64,000 bases of DNA from Rothia nasimurium. Lineage in GTDB: Bacteria > Actinomycetota > Actinomycetes > Actinomycetales > Micrococcaceae. Shown here in pieces: positions 23,884 through 33,229 of the stretch. Where the stretch lies: contig NZ_CAKMSR010000001.1 in assembly GCF_928381705.1 (NCBI RefSeq), positions 124,001-188,000 on the forward strand, read 5' to 3'. The notes beneath the pieces are model-generated. The model was not told the origin of the DNA and did not search any database. It worked only from the letters and a program-made list of their open reading frames with translations. The translations under genes were made by a program, and so were the position numbers. Within the stretch, counting starts at the first letter, position 1. Every line of letters begins with the position of its first letter.

Positions 23884-26800
23884 ATGTCTGAATTCCTCTA
23901 CAAAGTCGGTAGCTTTGCAGCTCGCCGCGCCTGGGCCGTTATCGGTATCTGGGCGCTGGTCATTGCGCTAGCTGGCGGTGCTTATGCTTCCTTTAAAGGG
24001 GAGCTAACCGATTCCATCACTATTCCTGGCACCGAGGCGCAGCTGGTTCAGGAAGAGCTGACCGATACCTTCAACCTGAATCTCAATGCCGGTACCGGTT
24101 CTGCCATTGTGCAGACCGAGGACGGCTCACCCTTCACCGATGAGCAGAAGGCTGCTGTGGCGAGCGCCGTTGCTGAGACCGAGACCGTTGAGGGCGTTGA
24201 CAGCGTCACCGACCCCTTTGCTGTAGCTCAGCAACTTGCGGACGGCCAGGCCCAGCTTGAGGCGGGTCAGGCTGAGTTGAGCGGGGGCAAGCAGCAGCTT
24301 GCGGACGGCCAGGCGCAGCTTGATGCTGCTAAGGCCCAGTTGGATTCGGGGCAGGCTGAGCTTGATTCCCGCAAGGCTGAGCTTGAGTCTGGTCAGCAGC
24401 AGCTCGATGAGGGCTATGCCCAGCTTGAGGACGCCCAGAATCAGCTGAACGAGGCCCGTAGCCGTCTTGAGGGTGAGGGTGCTCCACCGGAGGCTTTTGG
24501 TGAGCTTAACGGCCAGCAGGCCCAGCTGGACGCTCAGCGGGCTCAGCTGGATGCGACCGCTGAACAGCTCAACCAGGGTCGTGCCCAGCTCGATGAAGCC
24601 CAGGCTCAGCTTGACCAGGGGCGCAGCGACTACGAGGCCGGCCTGGCTCAGCTCGAAGAATCCCGTTCCCAGGTAGAGAGCGGTAAGAGCACCCTTGAGC
24701 AGAACGCTACCCTGTTGGAGATGTCCCAGAGCGGTGTTGCGATTTCTGAGGATAACTCCACCGCTATCGTGTCCGTTACCTTTGATGCGGAGACCGGTTC
24801 TATCCCGGCGGAAACTCTCGAAGAAACCCAGCAGAAGCTTGATGTACTGGCAGATAGCGGTCTGACCGTCACCTACGACCAGTTCATGCAGGGCGTTGAG
24901 CCCCATATGAATGTAACCGCGGAGATTATCGGTATCGGCATTGCCTTTATCGTTCTGCTTCTCATGCTGGGCACTCTGGTAGCTGCTGGCCTGCCGATTA
25001 TTATGGCGCTTATCGGCGTGGGTACTTCTGCCTTGGCCGTCCTTTCGCTGTCTAGCCTTGTGGAGATGACCTCGACCACCCCCACCCTGGGCACCATGCT
25101 GGGTCTGGCTGTGGGTATCGACTACACCCTCTTCATTCTGAACCGCCATCGCACGAACCTGGCTAGGGGTATGGGCGTGAAGGAATCTATCGCCCTGGCA
25201 ACCGGTACCTCTGGCGGCGCGGTCTTCTTCGCAGGCGCTACCGTCGTTATCGCCCTGCTGGGTCTGAACGTTGTGGGCATTCCCTTCCTGGGCGTTATGG
25301 GTAACGCCGGTGCCTTTGCGGTCGCCGTTGCTGTGGCAGTTGCTACCACCCTCTCTCCCGCGGTCATGTCTCTGCTGGGCGAGCGCATCCTGAGCAAGAA
25401 GCAGCGGGCGAAGATCGCGGCAGGTACACAGGCGGCCAGCGGGGACGACGCCCAGGCAGCTTCTACCCGAGCTGAGGCTAAGCGGGCGGCAGCTGACCAC
25501 GAAGAAGCCCACCGCGGCTGGATTGGCCTGGTTCTCAAGAAGCCGATCGCTACCGTCGCAGCTGTAGTGCTTGCCCTGGGAGCTGTGGCTCTACCGGTGG
25601 CAGATATGCGTCTGGGTCTGCCCGCGGGCGACTCTCAGGCTACTGATTCAGCGGCCTATATTTCCTACACTACCGTCGCTGACAAGTTTGGTGAGGGCCA
25701 GAACGGCCCCATCGTGGTAGCAGCCCGCCTGCCCGAGGGAACCACCGAGGAACAGGCTAAGGCTCTGCAGGTTGAGGTGGGCCAGGATCTTCTGGATCAG
25801 AGCGACGTTTCAGCCGTCATTCCCGCCATGATCTCTGACGATAACTCCGCCCTGCTCTACCAGGTGATTCCCGACGAGGGCCCCAACGCCCAGTCAACCA
25901 CCGACCTGGTGCACGCCCTGCGTGATATGACCGTCTCAACCGAGAACGGTGAGGTGACCTTCGGCGTCACCGGTCAGACCGCAATGGCCGTTGATATTGC
26001 CCAGAACCTGGCTGAGGTTCTGCCGGTGTACGTTGCGCTGGTCATGGGCCTGTCGTTGCTGGTTCTAATTCTGGTTTTCCGCTCCATTCTGGTACCGGTC
26101 ACCGCAACCCTGGGCTTCCTCTTCTCCCTGCTGGCAGCCCTCGGTGCGACCACGGCTGTGTTCCAGTGGGGTTGGGCATCCGAGCTCTTCAATGTCTCAA
26201 CCCCCGGCCCGCTGCTTGCCTTCCTGCCGATTCTGGCTGTGGGTATTCTCTTCGGCCTGGCCATGGACTACCAGCTCTTCCTGGTCTCGGGCATGCGAGA
26301 GGCCTACTCGCACGGTCGCGGGGCTAAGACCTCGGTTGTTGTGGGCTACCATCACGGTGCCCGCGTGGTCACCGCTGCGGCGCTGATTATGGCCGGTGTC
26401 TTTATCGGCTTCGTCTTCTCCGGTGACCCCATGATTGCCTCCATCGGCTTCGTGCTGGCGGTCGGTGTTCTGCTGGACGCCTTCGTCGTGCGTATGACCC
26501 TGATTTCGGCGCTCATGTACCTGCTGGGTGAAAAGGCCTGGTGGCTCCCCGCCTGGCTCGACCGCCTGCTCCCCGACCTGGACGTTGAGGGCACCAAGCT
26601 CGAAGCTCAGGCCCACGAGGAAGAGGCGGCCCCGGCACCTACTGAATCGCGGACGTCCGCCCCGGTGGAAGACGCTCGACACGAAGTGGCGGCCCCGGCA
26701 CCCGCTCAGCAACCGGCGTCCGCGCCGGAGCATCCGGTCAGCCCCACCCAGGTTGTGGCGGTTGAGTCCACGCGTGCTCTGGCCCAGGCCGCTGTGGTTG

Positions 26801-26913
26801 CTGCCGACCAGGCCCTGGCAGCGGCAGACGAGGCCCAGGTTGAGGCGCAGCGAGCTGCCCGCGCGGCCCGCGAGGCGCTCAAGGCTCTTTCTGAGCAGCA
26901 GAAAGAGCAGTAG
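23884..26913 (+). CDS. MMPL-family RND exporter with coiled-coil periplasmic segment
   Basis: A 1009-residue protein. After TM1 (about 17-36), residues 117-275 form a long, repetitive coiled coil rich in QAQLDxGQAEL-type heptads, as in MMPL proteins with extended extracytoplasmic stalks. Two RND helical bundles follow, with the Asp-Tyr proton-relay motif in each (GIDYTLF, Asp413; AMDYQLF, Asp795). The C-terminal tail of about 110 residues is Ala/Pro/Glu-rich and ends in another helix. It is probably a proton-driven exporter of lipids or drugs, co-transcribed with the TetR gene. The repeats in DNA reflect protein heptads, not a DNA element. Confidence 0.9.
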   Translation: MSEFLYKVGSFAARRAWAVIGIWALVIALAGGAYASFKGELTDSITIPGTEAQLVQEELTDTFNLNLNAGTGSAIVQTEDGSPFTDEQKAAVASAVAETETVEGVDSVTDPFAVAQQLADGQAQLEAGQAELSGGKQQLADGQAQLDAAKAQLDSGQAELDSRKAELESGQQQLDEGYAQLEDAQNQLNEARSRLEGEGAPPEAFGELNGQQAQLDAQRAQLDATAEQLNQGRAQLDEAQAQLDQGRSDYEAGLAQLEESRSQVESGKSTLEQNATLLEMSQSGVAISEDNSTAIVSVTFDAETGSIPAETLEETQQKLDVLADSGLTVTYDQFMQGVEPHMNVTAEIIGIGIAFIVLLLMLGTLVAAGLPIIMALIGVGTSALAVLSLSSLVEMTSTTPTLGTMLGLAVGIDYTLFILNRHRTNLARGMGVKESIALATGTSGGAVFFAGATVVIALLGLNVVGIPFLGVMGNAGAFAVAVAVAVATTLSPAVMSLLGERILSKKQRAKIAAGTQAASGDDAQAASTRAEAKRAAADHEEAHRGWIGLVLKKPIATVAAVVLALGAVALPVADMRLGLPAGDSQATDSAAYISYTTVADKFGEGQNGPIVVAARLPEGTTEEQAKALQVEVGQDLLDQSDVSAVIPAMISDDNSALLYQVIPDEGPNAQSTTDLVHALRDMTVSTENGEVTFGVTGQTAMAVDIAQNLAEVLPVYVALVMGLSLLVLILVFRSILVPVTATLGFLFSLLAALGATTAVFQWGWASELFNVSTPGPLLAFLPILAVGILFGLAMDYQLFLVSGMREAYSHGRGAKTSVVVGYHHGARVVTAAALIMAGVFIGFVFSGDPMIASIGFVLAVGVLLDAFVVRMTLISALMYLLGEKAWWLPAWLDRLLPDLDVEGTKLEAQAHEEEAAPAPTESRTSAPVEDARHEVAAPAPAQQPASAPEHPVSPTQVVAVESTRALAQAAVVAADQALAAADEAQVEAQRAARAAREALKALSEQQKEQ

Positions 26914-26957
26914 CGAGGACGCCGCACCCAGCTCATCTCGCACGGCCAGTCGGTAGA

Positions 26958-27019
26958 TGCCCGCATTTATTCTGAAAAACCCGCAACTAGTTGCGGATGA
27001 ATCAGAATAAGTGCGGGCA
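26958..27019. repeat. Palindromic repeat family A, solo copy 3
   Basis: 62 bases; the outer arms TGCCCGCATTTATTCTGA and complement extend 18 bp with one mismatch, and the inner CCGCAACTAGTTGCGG (26981-26996) is perfect. Judged by its loops it lies in reverse orientation to copies 1 and 2. No nuclease gene is next to it; it separates the MMPL gene from the asparaginase gene. It has four or five differences from copy 1. Confidence 0.93.
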
Positions 27020-27062
27020 TCGCTCGTTTCAGCGCTAGTGGCTACCCAGTAGACTGGTGGGC

Positions 27063-28061
27063 ATGCAGACTTTTACCGCGCAGCAGGCAGCAGAGCTGGC
27101 AGTCGTCACCCGTGGTGACTTTATCGAGTCCCGCCATGTGGGGTCGCTGGTCGTACTGGCGCCCGACGGTTCTACCGCCCTGAGCCTGGGAGCCCCCGAG
27201 GCTCTGGTCTATGCCCGTTCGGCGCTCAAACCCTTGCAGGCTATTGCGTCGATGAACGCGGGGGCTGAGCTACAGGGGGCCCAGATTGCGCTAGCTGCCG
27301 GTTCCCATACCGGTTCTTTTGAGCATATGAAGGTTGCCCAGTCGGTGCTGGCTGAGGCAGGGCTGACCGCTGATGCCCTGCTCTGCCCACCGGCCTGGCC
27401 TGCTGATGAGCCCAGTTACCACGCCCTGGTAAGGGCCGGCCACGACAAGCAGCGTCTGGCTTTTAACTGTTCCGGTAAGCACGCGGCCTTTCTGTGGGGC
27501 TGTGTGAAGTCGGGCTGGTCGACAGATAACTACACCGACCCGCACCACCCCCTGCAGGAGCTGGTACTTCGGACTATTGAGGAGTTCACGGGTGAAACTC
27601 CCCAGCATGTGACTGTCGATGGCTGCGGTGCCCCTGTTGCTGCTACCTCGCTGGTGGGCCTTGCCCGGGCCTATTCCACCCTGGGCTCGGCGGTTGAGAA
27701 CATCAGAGCTGATGCCCGCGCAGCCACCGTCGCAACGGCCATGGTGGACTACCCCGAGTACGTCCACGCCACCGGCGGCTCCGATACGGTGCTGGCTGAG
27801 ACCCTCGACGCTGTGGTCAAGCGCGGGGCTGAGGGCGTGCTGGCTATTGGGTTGCGCTCTGGCGCATCGGTGGCGCTGAAGATGCTTGACGGCTCTAACA
27901 GGGCTGCTTCCCTGGTGGCGGTGCGGGCGCTCCAGGCCGCCGGTTTTCTTGAGGGCGGGGTCGCTGACCGCGCGGTTACAGCCACGACTTTCCCCATCAC
28001 CGGTGGCGGGCAGCCAGTGGGTTCTATCGAGCCCGGTGCGGCTTTTGAGGGGCTGCTCTAA
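27063..28061 (+). CDS. Asparaginase II family protein
   Basis: A 332-residue protein of the rhizobial-type asparaginase II family (PF06089), unrelated to classical AnsA/AnsB. Motifs are [20 protein letters not shown], the [10 protein letters not shown] block near residue 140 and a VDGCGAP segment. It is presumed to hydrolyse L-asparagine to aspartate and ammonia. The ATG at 27063 was chosen because TAGACT (27050-27055) would start a leaderless message there; a GTG six bases upstream is possible. Its stop overlaps the next start (TAATG). Confidence 0.85.
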   Translation: MQTFTAQQAAELAVVTRGDFIESRHVGSLVVLAPDGSTALSLGAPEALVYARSALKPLQAIASMNAGAELQGAQIALAAGSHTGSFEHMKVAQSVLAEAGLTADALLCPPAWPADEPSYHALVRAGHDKQRLAFNCSGKHAAFLWGCVKSGWSTDNYTDPHHPLQELVLRTIEEFTGETPQHVTVDGCGAPVAATSLVGLARAYSTLGSAVENIRADARAATVATAMVDYPEYVHATGGSDTVLAETLDAVVKRGAEGVLAIGLRSGASVALKMLDGSNRAASLVAVRALQAAGFLEGGVADRAVTATTFPITGGGQPVGSIEPGAAFEGLL

Positions 28062-28456
28062 TGGCGATTCGCCGCAAGATTACCGAGGCGGACGGCCTCG
28101 CCGCCCTTGCCCAGGTACGGCAGGTTTTTGAGGGTACAGAGGGTGAGGACGCCCGCGCGGCGGCTTTTGCTGCCCTGCCCCGGGGCGTGCGGGCGGCGTC
28201 CGTCCGTTTTCTACTCGAGGAGCTGGCGACCCTTGCCCCGGGGAATTCTGTGGAGGTGCGGGTACCGCCCATGGGGGTGACCCAGTGTATTGCCGGGCCG
28301 CGGCATACCCGCGGCACCCCGCCCAACGTTGTTGAAACCGATCCGCTGACCTGGTGCGCCATTGCGCTGGGTTATGCCAGCTGGCAGAGTGCTGCCCCCG
28401 CGATTTCGGCGTCCGGGCTAAGGGCAGATCTGAGCGATTATCTGCCGCTACTCTAG
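28061..28456 (+). CDS. Sterol-carrier-like (SCP_3) family protein
   Basis: A 131-residue protein with the actinobacterial SCP-orthologue pattern: [10 protein letters not shown]-type helix, EVRVPP strand, [20 protein letters not shown] (in parts) and a C-terminal LSDYLPLL. The family is found next to purine genes in many actinobacteria, and its ligand is unknown. It is translationally coupled to the asparaginase gene by a TAATG overlap. No membrane segment is visible. Confidence 0.75.
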   Translation: MAIRRKITEADGLAALAQVRQVFEGTEGEDARAAAFAALPRGVRAASVRFLLEELATLAPGNSVEVRVPPMGVTQCIAGPRHTRGTPPNVVETDPLTWCAIALGYASWQSAAPAISASGLRADLSDYLPLL

Positions 28457-28511
28457 CCCCGGTGCTCGTTTACGCCTCACTACCTGCGGCTTCTTGATAA
28501 GGTTGATAGCT

Positions 28512-28883
28512 ATGAGCATCCTGTCGAGATTCCGTCACCCTACCGAACCTGCTGCTCCCCTCACCGAGGCTGAGAAGCAGGCAGCCCCCGGCCAGCATTT
28601 TGCGCCGGTATCCGCGCCTGACCGTGCCAACCTGACGGTACGCCGAGCCCCCTCCCTACCGGCCTTTGCTATCACCGGCCTGCTCATCGGCCTCATTGTG
28701 GCTTTTGTTGTGACCGCCCTCGGCCCGGAAAACCCCAACTATACTTTCGGTGCAATCTACGGCGTGATGGCCGTTATCTTCGGGGCCCTCTGCACCGCCG
28801 CCGCCATCGTAGTAGCCCTGCTCCTCGATAAGCGCTCAGCCAAGCGCACCACCACCTACCGCGCTGTCAGCCAGCAAGACTAA
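28512..28883 (+). CDS. Small two-helix membrane protein
   Basis: 123 residues from the ATG at 28512, which follows AAGG by nine bases; the earlier in-frame ATG has no ribosome site. It has two hydrophobic helices (about 52-74 and 84-107) between hydrophilic ends. It resembles conserved membrane proteins found just before purF in Micrococcaceae, but I do not recognise a named family. No function can be given. Confidence 0.65.
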   Translation: MSILSRFRHPTEPAAPLTEAEKQAAPGQHFAPVSAPDRANLTVRRAPSLPAFAITGLLIGLIVAFVVTALGPENPNYTFGAIYGVMAVIFGALCTAAAIVVALLLDKRSAKRTTTYRAVSQQD

Positions 28884-28886
28884 ATC

Positions 28887-28927
28887 AAGCCCACCCGTGA
28901 GCAGAAACGTTCACACGGTGGGCTTTA
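28887..28927 (+). terminator. Terminator before purF
   Basis: AAGCCCACC pairs with GGTGGGCTT across an imperfect hairpin and ends in a short T-rich tail. About 110 bases holding the purF promoter follow. Confidence 0.7.
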
Positions 28928-29038
28928 CTTATCAGTAGCGTATCGGGCAGGTACACTTGATATGTTCGCTCGCTCACGTGTGCTACCCCACGCTGCACGG
29001 CGAGATAACCACCCCACAACAAGAGACGGAAAACCACC

Positions 29039-30763
29039 TTGGCTCGTCCTGACGGAAAACTATCCTTCGACCTTGACCCCGTTGATCACGGCCCTAAAGA
29101 CGAATGCGGCGTCTTTGGTGTATGGGCCCCCGGCGAAGATATCGCTAAGCTCACCTACTACGGCCTCTACGCTCTACAGCACCGCGGCCAGGAGTCAGCC
29201 GGTATCGCCACCAGCGACGGCAAACACCTGAACGTCTACAAAGATATCGGCCTGGTGTCCCAGGTTTTTGACGAGGTCACCCTCAACTCCATGACCGGCC
29301 ATATGGCCATCGGCCACTGCCGCTACTCCACTACCGGCGGCAACATCTGGCAGAATGCCCAGCCGACCCTGGGCGATACCCCCCACGGCACCCTAGCCCT
29401 GGCCCACAATGGCAACCTGGTTAACTCAGCAGACCTCTACGACCGCCTGCTGGCTAAGAACGGCGGCAAGCGCCCCGAACGCGGCGAGCTGGCCCAGGGC
29501 AATACCACCGATACCGCCCTGGTCACCGCCCTGCTGAAAGACCACGACTTCGACAGCCTTGAAGAGGCTGCCCTCGATTTGCTCCCCACCCTTTCAGGTG
29601 CTTTCTGCCTGGTTTTCATGGACGAGCACACCCTGTACGCTGCGCGTGACCCCCAGGGCGTGCGTCCGCTGGTGCTGGGTCGTCTGGATCGTGGCTGGGT
29701 CATCGCCTCAGAAACCGCTGCCCTCGATATCGTCGGTGCGTCCTTCGTGCGCGAGGTAGAGCCCGGTGAGTTCATCACTATTGACGAGGACGGCTTGCGC
29801 TCCCAGCGCTTTGCCGAGGCCAAGCCTGCCGGCTGCGTCTTTGAGTACGTCTATCTGGCCCGCCCTGACACCACTATCTCGGGTCGCAGCGTCTACGAGT
29901 CCCGTGTTGAGATGGGCCGCCAGCTGGCTCGTGAGCACCAGGTGGAAGCTGACCTAGTCATGCCTACGCCCGAATCGGGCACTCCGGCGGCTATTGGCTA
30001 CGCTGAGGAGTCCGGCATTCCCTTCGGTAACGGCCTGGTCAAGAACGCCTATGTGGGCCGCACCTTCATTCAGCCCTCGCAGACCATCCGCCAGCTGGGT
30101 ATTCGGCTCAAGCTCAACCCTCTGCGCTCCGTGGTCGAGGGTAAGCGTCTGGTCGTGATTGACGATTCTATCGTTCGCGGCAACACCCAGCGCGCCCTGG
30201 TGCGCATGCTGAGAGAGGCCGGCGCAAAAGAGGTCCACGTGCGGATTTCGTCCCCGCCGGTCAAGTGGCCCTGCTTCTACGGCATCGACTTTGCCTCGCG
30301 CTCCGAGCTGATCGCTAACGGCCTGACCATTGAAGAGATCGGTAAGTCGCTGGGTGCAGATTCCCTGGGCTTCATCTCAGAAGAGGGCATGATTGCCGCT
30401 ACCGAGCAGCCCCGCGAGCGTCTGTGCACCGCCTGCTTTACCGGTAAGTACCCCATCGAGCTGCCCAGCGAAGACCGCCGCGGCAAGTCCATCTTTGATG
30501 ATTCCAAGGGGGGCCCGCTGGCCGGTACCGCGGCTGAGGTGACGGTGGAGCGTCCTGTTGCCCATAAGCCTTCTAAGGCCAAGGCGGTGTCTATCGAAAC
30601 CCGCCCCGGCACCGAGTCGCTGGAACACAAGTTTGACGGTGCCCAGGCGTCATCGAGCACCGGCTCCTGTGAGCCTGGCCCCGATTCTGACCTTGAAGAT
30701 TTAGTCCTTCCCCAAGATACGATTCCTGCCGATTCTACCGGCACTGACCGAGAGGCCCGCTAA
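29039..30763 (+). CDS. purF: Amidophosphoribosyltransferase
   Basis: A 574-residue enzyme making phosphoribosylamine from PRPP and glutamine, the first step of purine synthesis. The TTG start gives MARPDGKL..., matching actinobacterial homologues, and leaves a 22-residue propeptide before the nucleophile Cys23 (DECGVFGVW). The PRPP loop is LVVIDDSIVRGNT. Cysteines in CVFEYVY, WPCFYG and LCTACFTG fit the [4Fe-4S] Bacillus-type enzyme. The last 90 or so residues are an acidic, probably disordered extension beyond the usual end. purM follows with no gap. Confidence 0.96.
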   Translation: MARPDGKLSFDLDPVDHGPKDECGVFGVWAPGEDIAKLTYYGLYALQHRGQESAGIATSDGKHLNVYKDIGLVSQVFDEVTLNSMTGHMAIGHCRYSTTGGNIWQNAQPTLGDTPHGTLALAHNGNLVNSADLYDRLLAKNGGKRPERGELAQGNTTDTALVTALLKDHDFDSLEEAALDLLPTLSGAFCLVFMDEHTLYAARDPQGVRPLVLGRLDRGWVIASETAALDIVGASFVREVEPGEFITIDEDGLRSQRFAEAKPAGCVFEYVYLARPDTTISGRSVYESRVEMGRQLAREHQVEADLVMPTPESGTPAAIGYAEESGIPFGNGLVKNAYVGRTFIQPSQTIRQLGIRLKLNPLRSVVEGKRLVVIDDSIVRGNTQRALVRMLREAGAKEVHVRISSPPVKWPCFYGIDFASRSELIANGLTIEEIGKSLGADSLGFISEEGMIAATEQPRERLCTACFTGKYPIELPSEDRRGKSIFDDSKGGPLAGTAAEVTVERPVAHKPSKAKAVSIETRPGTESLEHKFDGAQASSSTGSCEPGPDSDLEDLVLPQDTIPADSTGTDREAR

Positions 30764-31906
30764 ATGAGCGAGAACCAGAACGCAGTTACCTACGCTTCGG
30801 CTGGTGTAGATGTTGAGGCGGGCGACCGCGCTGTTGAGCTGATGAAGGACGCCGTCAAGGCAACCCACGGGGCCGGTGTAGTGGGCGGTGTGGGCGGCTT
30901 TGCTGGCCTCTTTGACCTATCTGTGCTCAAGGATTACCGCAAGCCCTACCTGGCGACCTCCACCGACGGTGTGGGCACCAAGGTAGCGATTGCTCAGAAG
31001 CTCGATATCCACCACACTATCGGCCATGACCTGGTGGGTATGGTGGTGGATGACATCGTGGTGACCGGCGCCCGCCCGCTTTTTATGACCGACTACATTG
31101 CTACCGGCAAGGTGGTGCCTGAGCGTATCGCCGATATTGTGCGAGGCGTGGCTGAGGGTTGCTCCCTGGCCGGTACTGCCCTGGTGGGCGGCGAGACCGC
31201 TGAGCACCCCGGCCTGCTGGCTGAGGATGAATACGATGTAGCAGGTGCTGCTACCGGCATCGTTGAAGCGGACGAGCTGCTGGGCCCTGACCGCGTGCGC
31301 GAGGGCGATGTGCTGATTGCTATGGCTTCAAGCGGTATTCACTCTAATGGCTACTCCCTGGTGCGCAAGGTGCTCTCGGTTGCTGGCTGGGAGTATGAGC
31401 GTGAGGTCGCCGAGCTGGGCCGTACCCTGGGTGAGGAGCTGCTGGAGCCGACCCGCATTTACACCGCTGACTGCCTGGATTTGATTGAGGCTTTCCCGGT
31501 CAACGGTGAGGACGGGCAGACCGGTTCGGGTGTGCGCGGCTTCTCGCATGTGACCGGTGGCGGTCTGGCCGCTAACCTGGCCCGCGTGCTGCCGGTAGGC
31601 ACCGTGGGTGTGGTCGAGCGTTCCACCTGGGAGATTCCCGCTATCTTCAAGCTGATTGGTGAGCTGGGTTCTGTACCCCAGGCTGACCTGGAACGCACCC
31701 TCAACCTGGGTGTGGGCATGATTGCTGTGGTTGACCCGTCGGTTGCTGATGCGGCCGTTGAGCGTCTGAACAAGCGTGGTCTGCCCTCCTGGGTCCTGGG
31801 TACCGTGCAGAAGGATACCGGCGAGCACAAGGCAAACCCCGATTATGTGCAGGGCGCTAAGGGCGTGGACGGCGGCGCTGCGGTGCTGTTGGGGGCCTAC
31901 AAGTAG
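30764..31906 (+). CDS. purM: Phosphoribosylformylglycinamidine cyclo-ligase (AIR synthetase)
   Basis: A 380-residue enzyme converting FGAM to AIR with ATP. It has the typical YASAGVDVEAGDRAVELMK opening, LATSTDGVGTK, the GHDLVGMVVDD loop and GETAEHPG. Its ATG begins at the base after the purF stop, so the genes are coupled. It is slightly longer than the Escherichia enzyme at the N and C ends, as usual in actinobacteria. Confidence 0.97.
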   Translation: MSENQNAVTYASAGVDVEAGDRAVELMKDAVKATHGAGVVGGVGGFAGLFDLSVLKDYRKPYLATSTDGVGTKVAIAQKLDIHHTIGHDLVGMVVDDIVVTGARPLFMTDYIATGKVVPERIADIVRGVAEGCSLAGTALVGGETAEHPGLLAEDEYDVAGAATGIVEADELLGPDRVREGDVLIAMASSGIHSNGYSLVRKVLSVAGWEYEREVAELGRTLGEELLEPTRIYTADCLDLIEAFPVNGEDGQTGSGVRGFSHVTGGGLAANLARVLPVGTVGVVERSTWEIPAIFKLIGELGSVPQADLERTLNLGVGMIAVVDPSVADAAVERLNKRGLPSWVLGTVQKDTGEHKANPDYVQGAKGVDGGAAVLLGAYK

Positions 31907-31923
31907 GTTTTAAAGAAACACAT

Positions 31924-31970
31924 AAATGGTGGTGGGCCCCGGCGATTTGACCGGGCCCACCACCATTTTT
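31924..31970. terminator. Strong bidirectional terminator after purM
   Basis: AAATGGTGGTGGGCCC pairs with GGGCCCACCACCATTT, a 16-bp perfect stem with AAA/TTTTT ends, between convergent purM and the glycosyltransferase gene. Confidence 0.92.
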
Positions 31971-31985
31971 CGTACCTGTTGAGGC

Positions 31986-33224
31986 TTAGGCAACCTTAAG
32001 CGGGGCTTGCGTCCCATGTATCTGCTCTCCTGATGCAGCCGAGGTGAGGGCCGCGTCCGTCCTCTTATGCTGTTCTGTCGGGCTGTTTTTCTGTTCAGAC
32101 TGCTGTTGATCTGCAAAAACCCAGCGGCGCTGCACCGCAAAGCTCACCGGGATAAGTACCAGCTCAACGAGTACCTTAGCCACGAAAAGGGGTAGCCCGA
32201 CCCAGGTGAGAGTTTCAAGTAGGGCCGTATTAGTAGCCAGAATCGCTACAGCTAGCAGAGCGTAGCGCCCCAGGGAGCGGTGGGCCTGCGGGCGGGGCCC
32301 GCCGTCATGCAGAACAATACGGTTGAGGGCAAAGTTGCACAGGGCGGAGATGACGCGGGCTCCCACCACCGCCAGAATTAGGGGCGATCCCAGGGCAACC
32401 AAGACCATGAGGGCCACCGTGTCGATGATGAAGCCCGAGAAACTCGCCGCCAGAAAAGCCAGGAGCGGGGCGTAAATCCGTAGGGAGTCCAGTACCGGGT
32501 TGAAGTGGCTGGTGGGATTACCCGGCTCATAGACCTTGGTAATGGGTATCTGGGCCAACTCAACCCCACAACGTGAGGCCCGCAGCAGCATATTGAACTC
32601 GTACTCATAGCGGTCACCGGGCAGCTCAAAAGCCCAGGGCAGAATCTGCGGGGTCAGGCCGCGCAGACCGGTTTGGGTGTCAGCCAGTTTCTGACCGGTC
32701 GACAGACCAAAAAGCGCAGCGGTCAGAGCGTTACCTACCCGCGAGCGCAGCGGCACCCGGGTGTCGGGGGCAGCGGGGTCAGCGATGGTGCGGACGCCCA
32801 TCACTAGGGTTTTTTGCCCGGCGGACGCCCGTGCCTCAGCTTCCCTACCCACGGCCAGGATGTCGGCGGGCAGGTGCTGCCCGTCGGTGTCCGCTGTGAC
32901 AACTACCTCGCCCGGCGCTTCCTGCTGGGCCCAAGCGATTCCCGCCCGCAGCGCCGCACCCTTACCGCCGTTGGCGGGCAGGTGCAGCACAGTCACCGAT
33001 ACCAGACCGGGCTGGGTAAAGCGGCGCTCGACCGAAGGAGCGGGAGCTAACCGGGCTCCCAGCCGCTCAACCTGCCCAAAGACAGGAGCAAAATCGGGGC
33101 CGGAGCCGTCATTGACCACCAGCACGCGGGCGGTGATGCCCTCAGCACTGGCACGGGTGTCTATGTCTTCGATGAGACGCATCAGGGAGGTATCAGGTTT
33201 GTAGGCGGGAATCAGGATCAGCAT
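31986..33224 (-). CDS. Glycosyltransferase family 2 fused to GtrA-like membrane domain
   Basis: A 412-residue protein. Residues 1-220 form a dolichyl-phosphate-mannose-synthase-like GT2 domain (LILIPAYKP opening, VVTADTDGQHL with the DxD metal site, GDRYEYEFNML). The rest has four helices of the GtrA family (LLAFLAASFSGFIIDTVAL and on). GT2-GtrA fusions make or flip polyprenyl-phosphate-linked sugars for cell-surface glycans. It lies five bases after the phosphodiester glycosidase gene in the same direction and is probably co-transcribed with it. Confidence 0.87.
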   Translation of the reverse strand: MLILIPAYKPDTSLMRLIEDIDTRASAEGITARVLVVNDGSGPDFAPVFGQVERLGARLAPAPSVERRFTQPGLVSVTVLHLPANGGKGAALRAGIAWAQQEAPGEVVVTADTDGQHLPADILAVGREAEARASAGQKTLVMGVRTIADPAAPDTRVPLRSRVGNALTAALFGLSTGQKLADTQTGLRGLTPQILPWAFELPGDRYEYEFNMLLRASRCGVELAQIPITKVYEPGNPTSHFNPVLDSLRIYAPLLAFLAASFSGFIIDTVALMVLVALGSPLILAVVGARVISALCNFALNRIVLHDGGPRPQAHRSLGRYALLAVAILATNTALLETLTWVGLPLFVAKVLVELVLIPVSFAVQRRWVFADQQQSEQKNSPTEQHKRTDAALTSAASGEQIHGTQAPLKVA

Positions 33225-33229
33225 GACCT

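Noticed and set aside
24226-24710. Apparent tandem DNA repeats in the MMPL gene
   Set aside because: They reflect heptad repeats of a coiled coil in a well-conserved reading frame, not a DNA element.
24127-25512. 461-codon antisense open frame within the MMPL gene, and similar long shadows in clpB, purD, lldP and pcrA
   Set aside because: They lie opposite well-supported genes in GC-rich DNA and have low-complexity translations and no ribosome sites.
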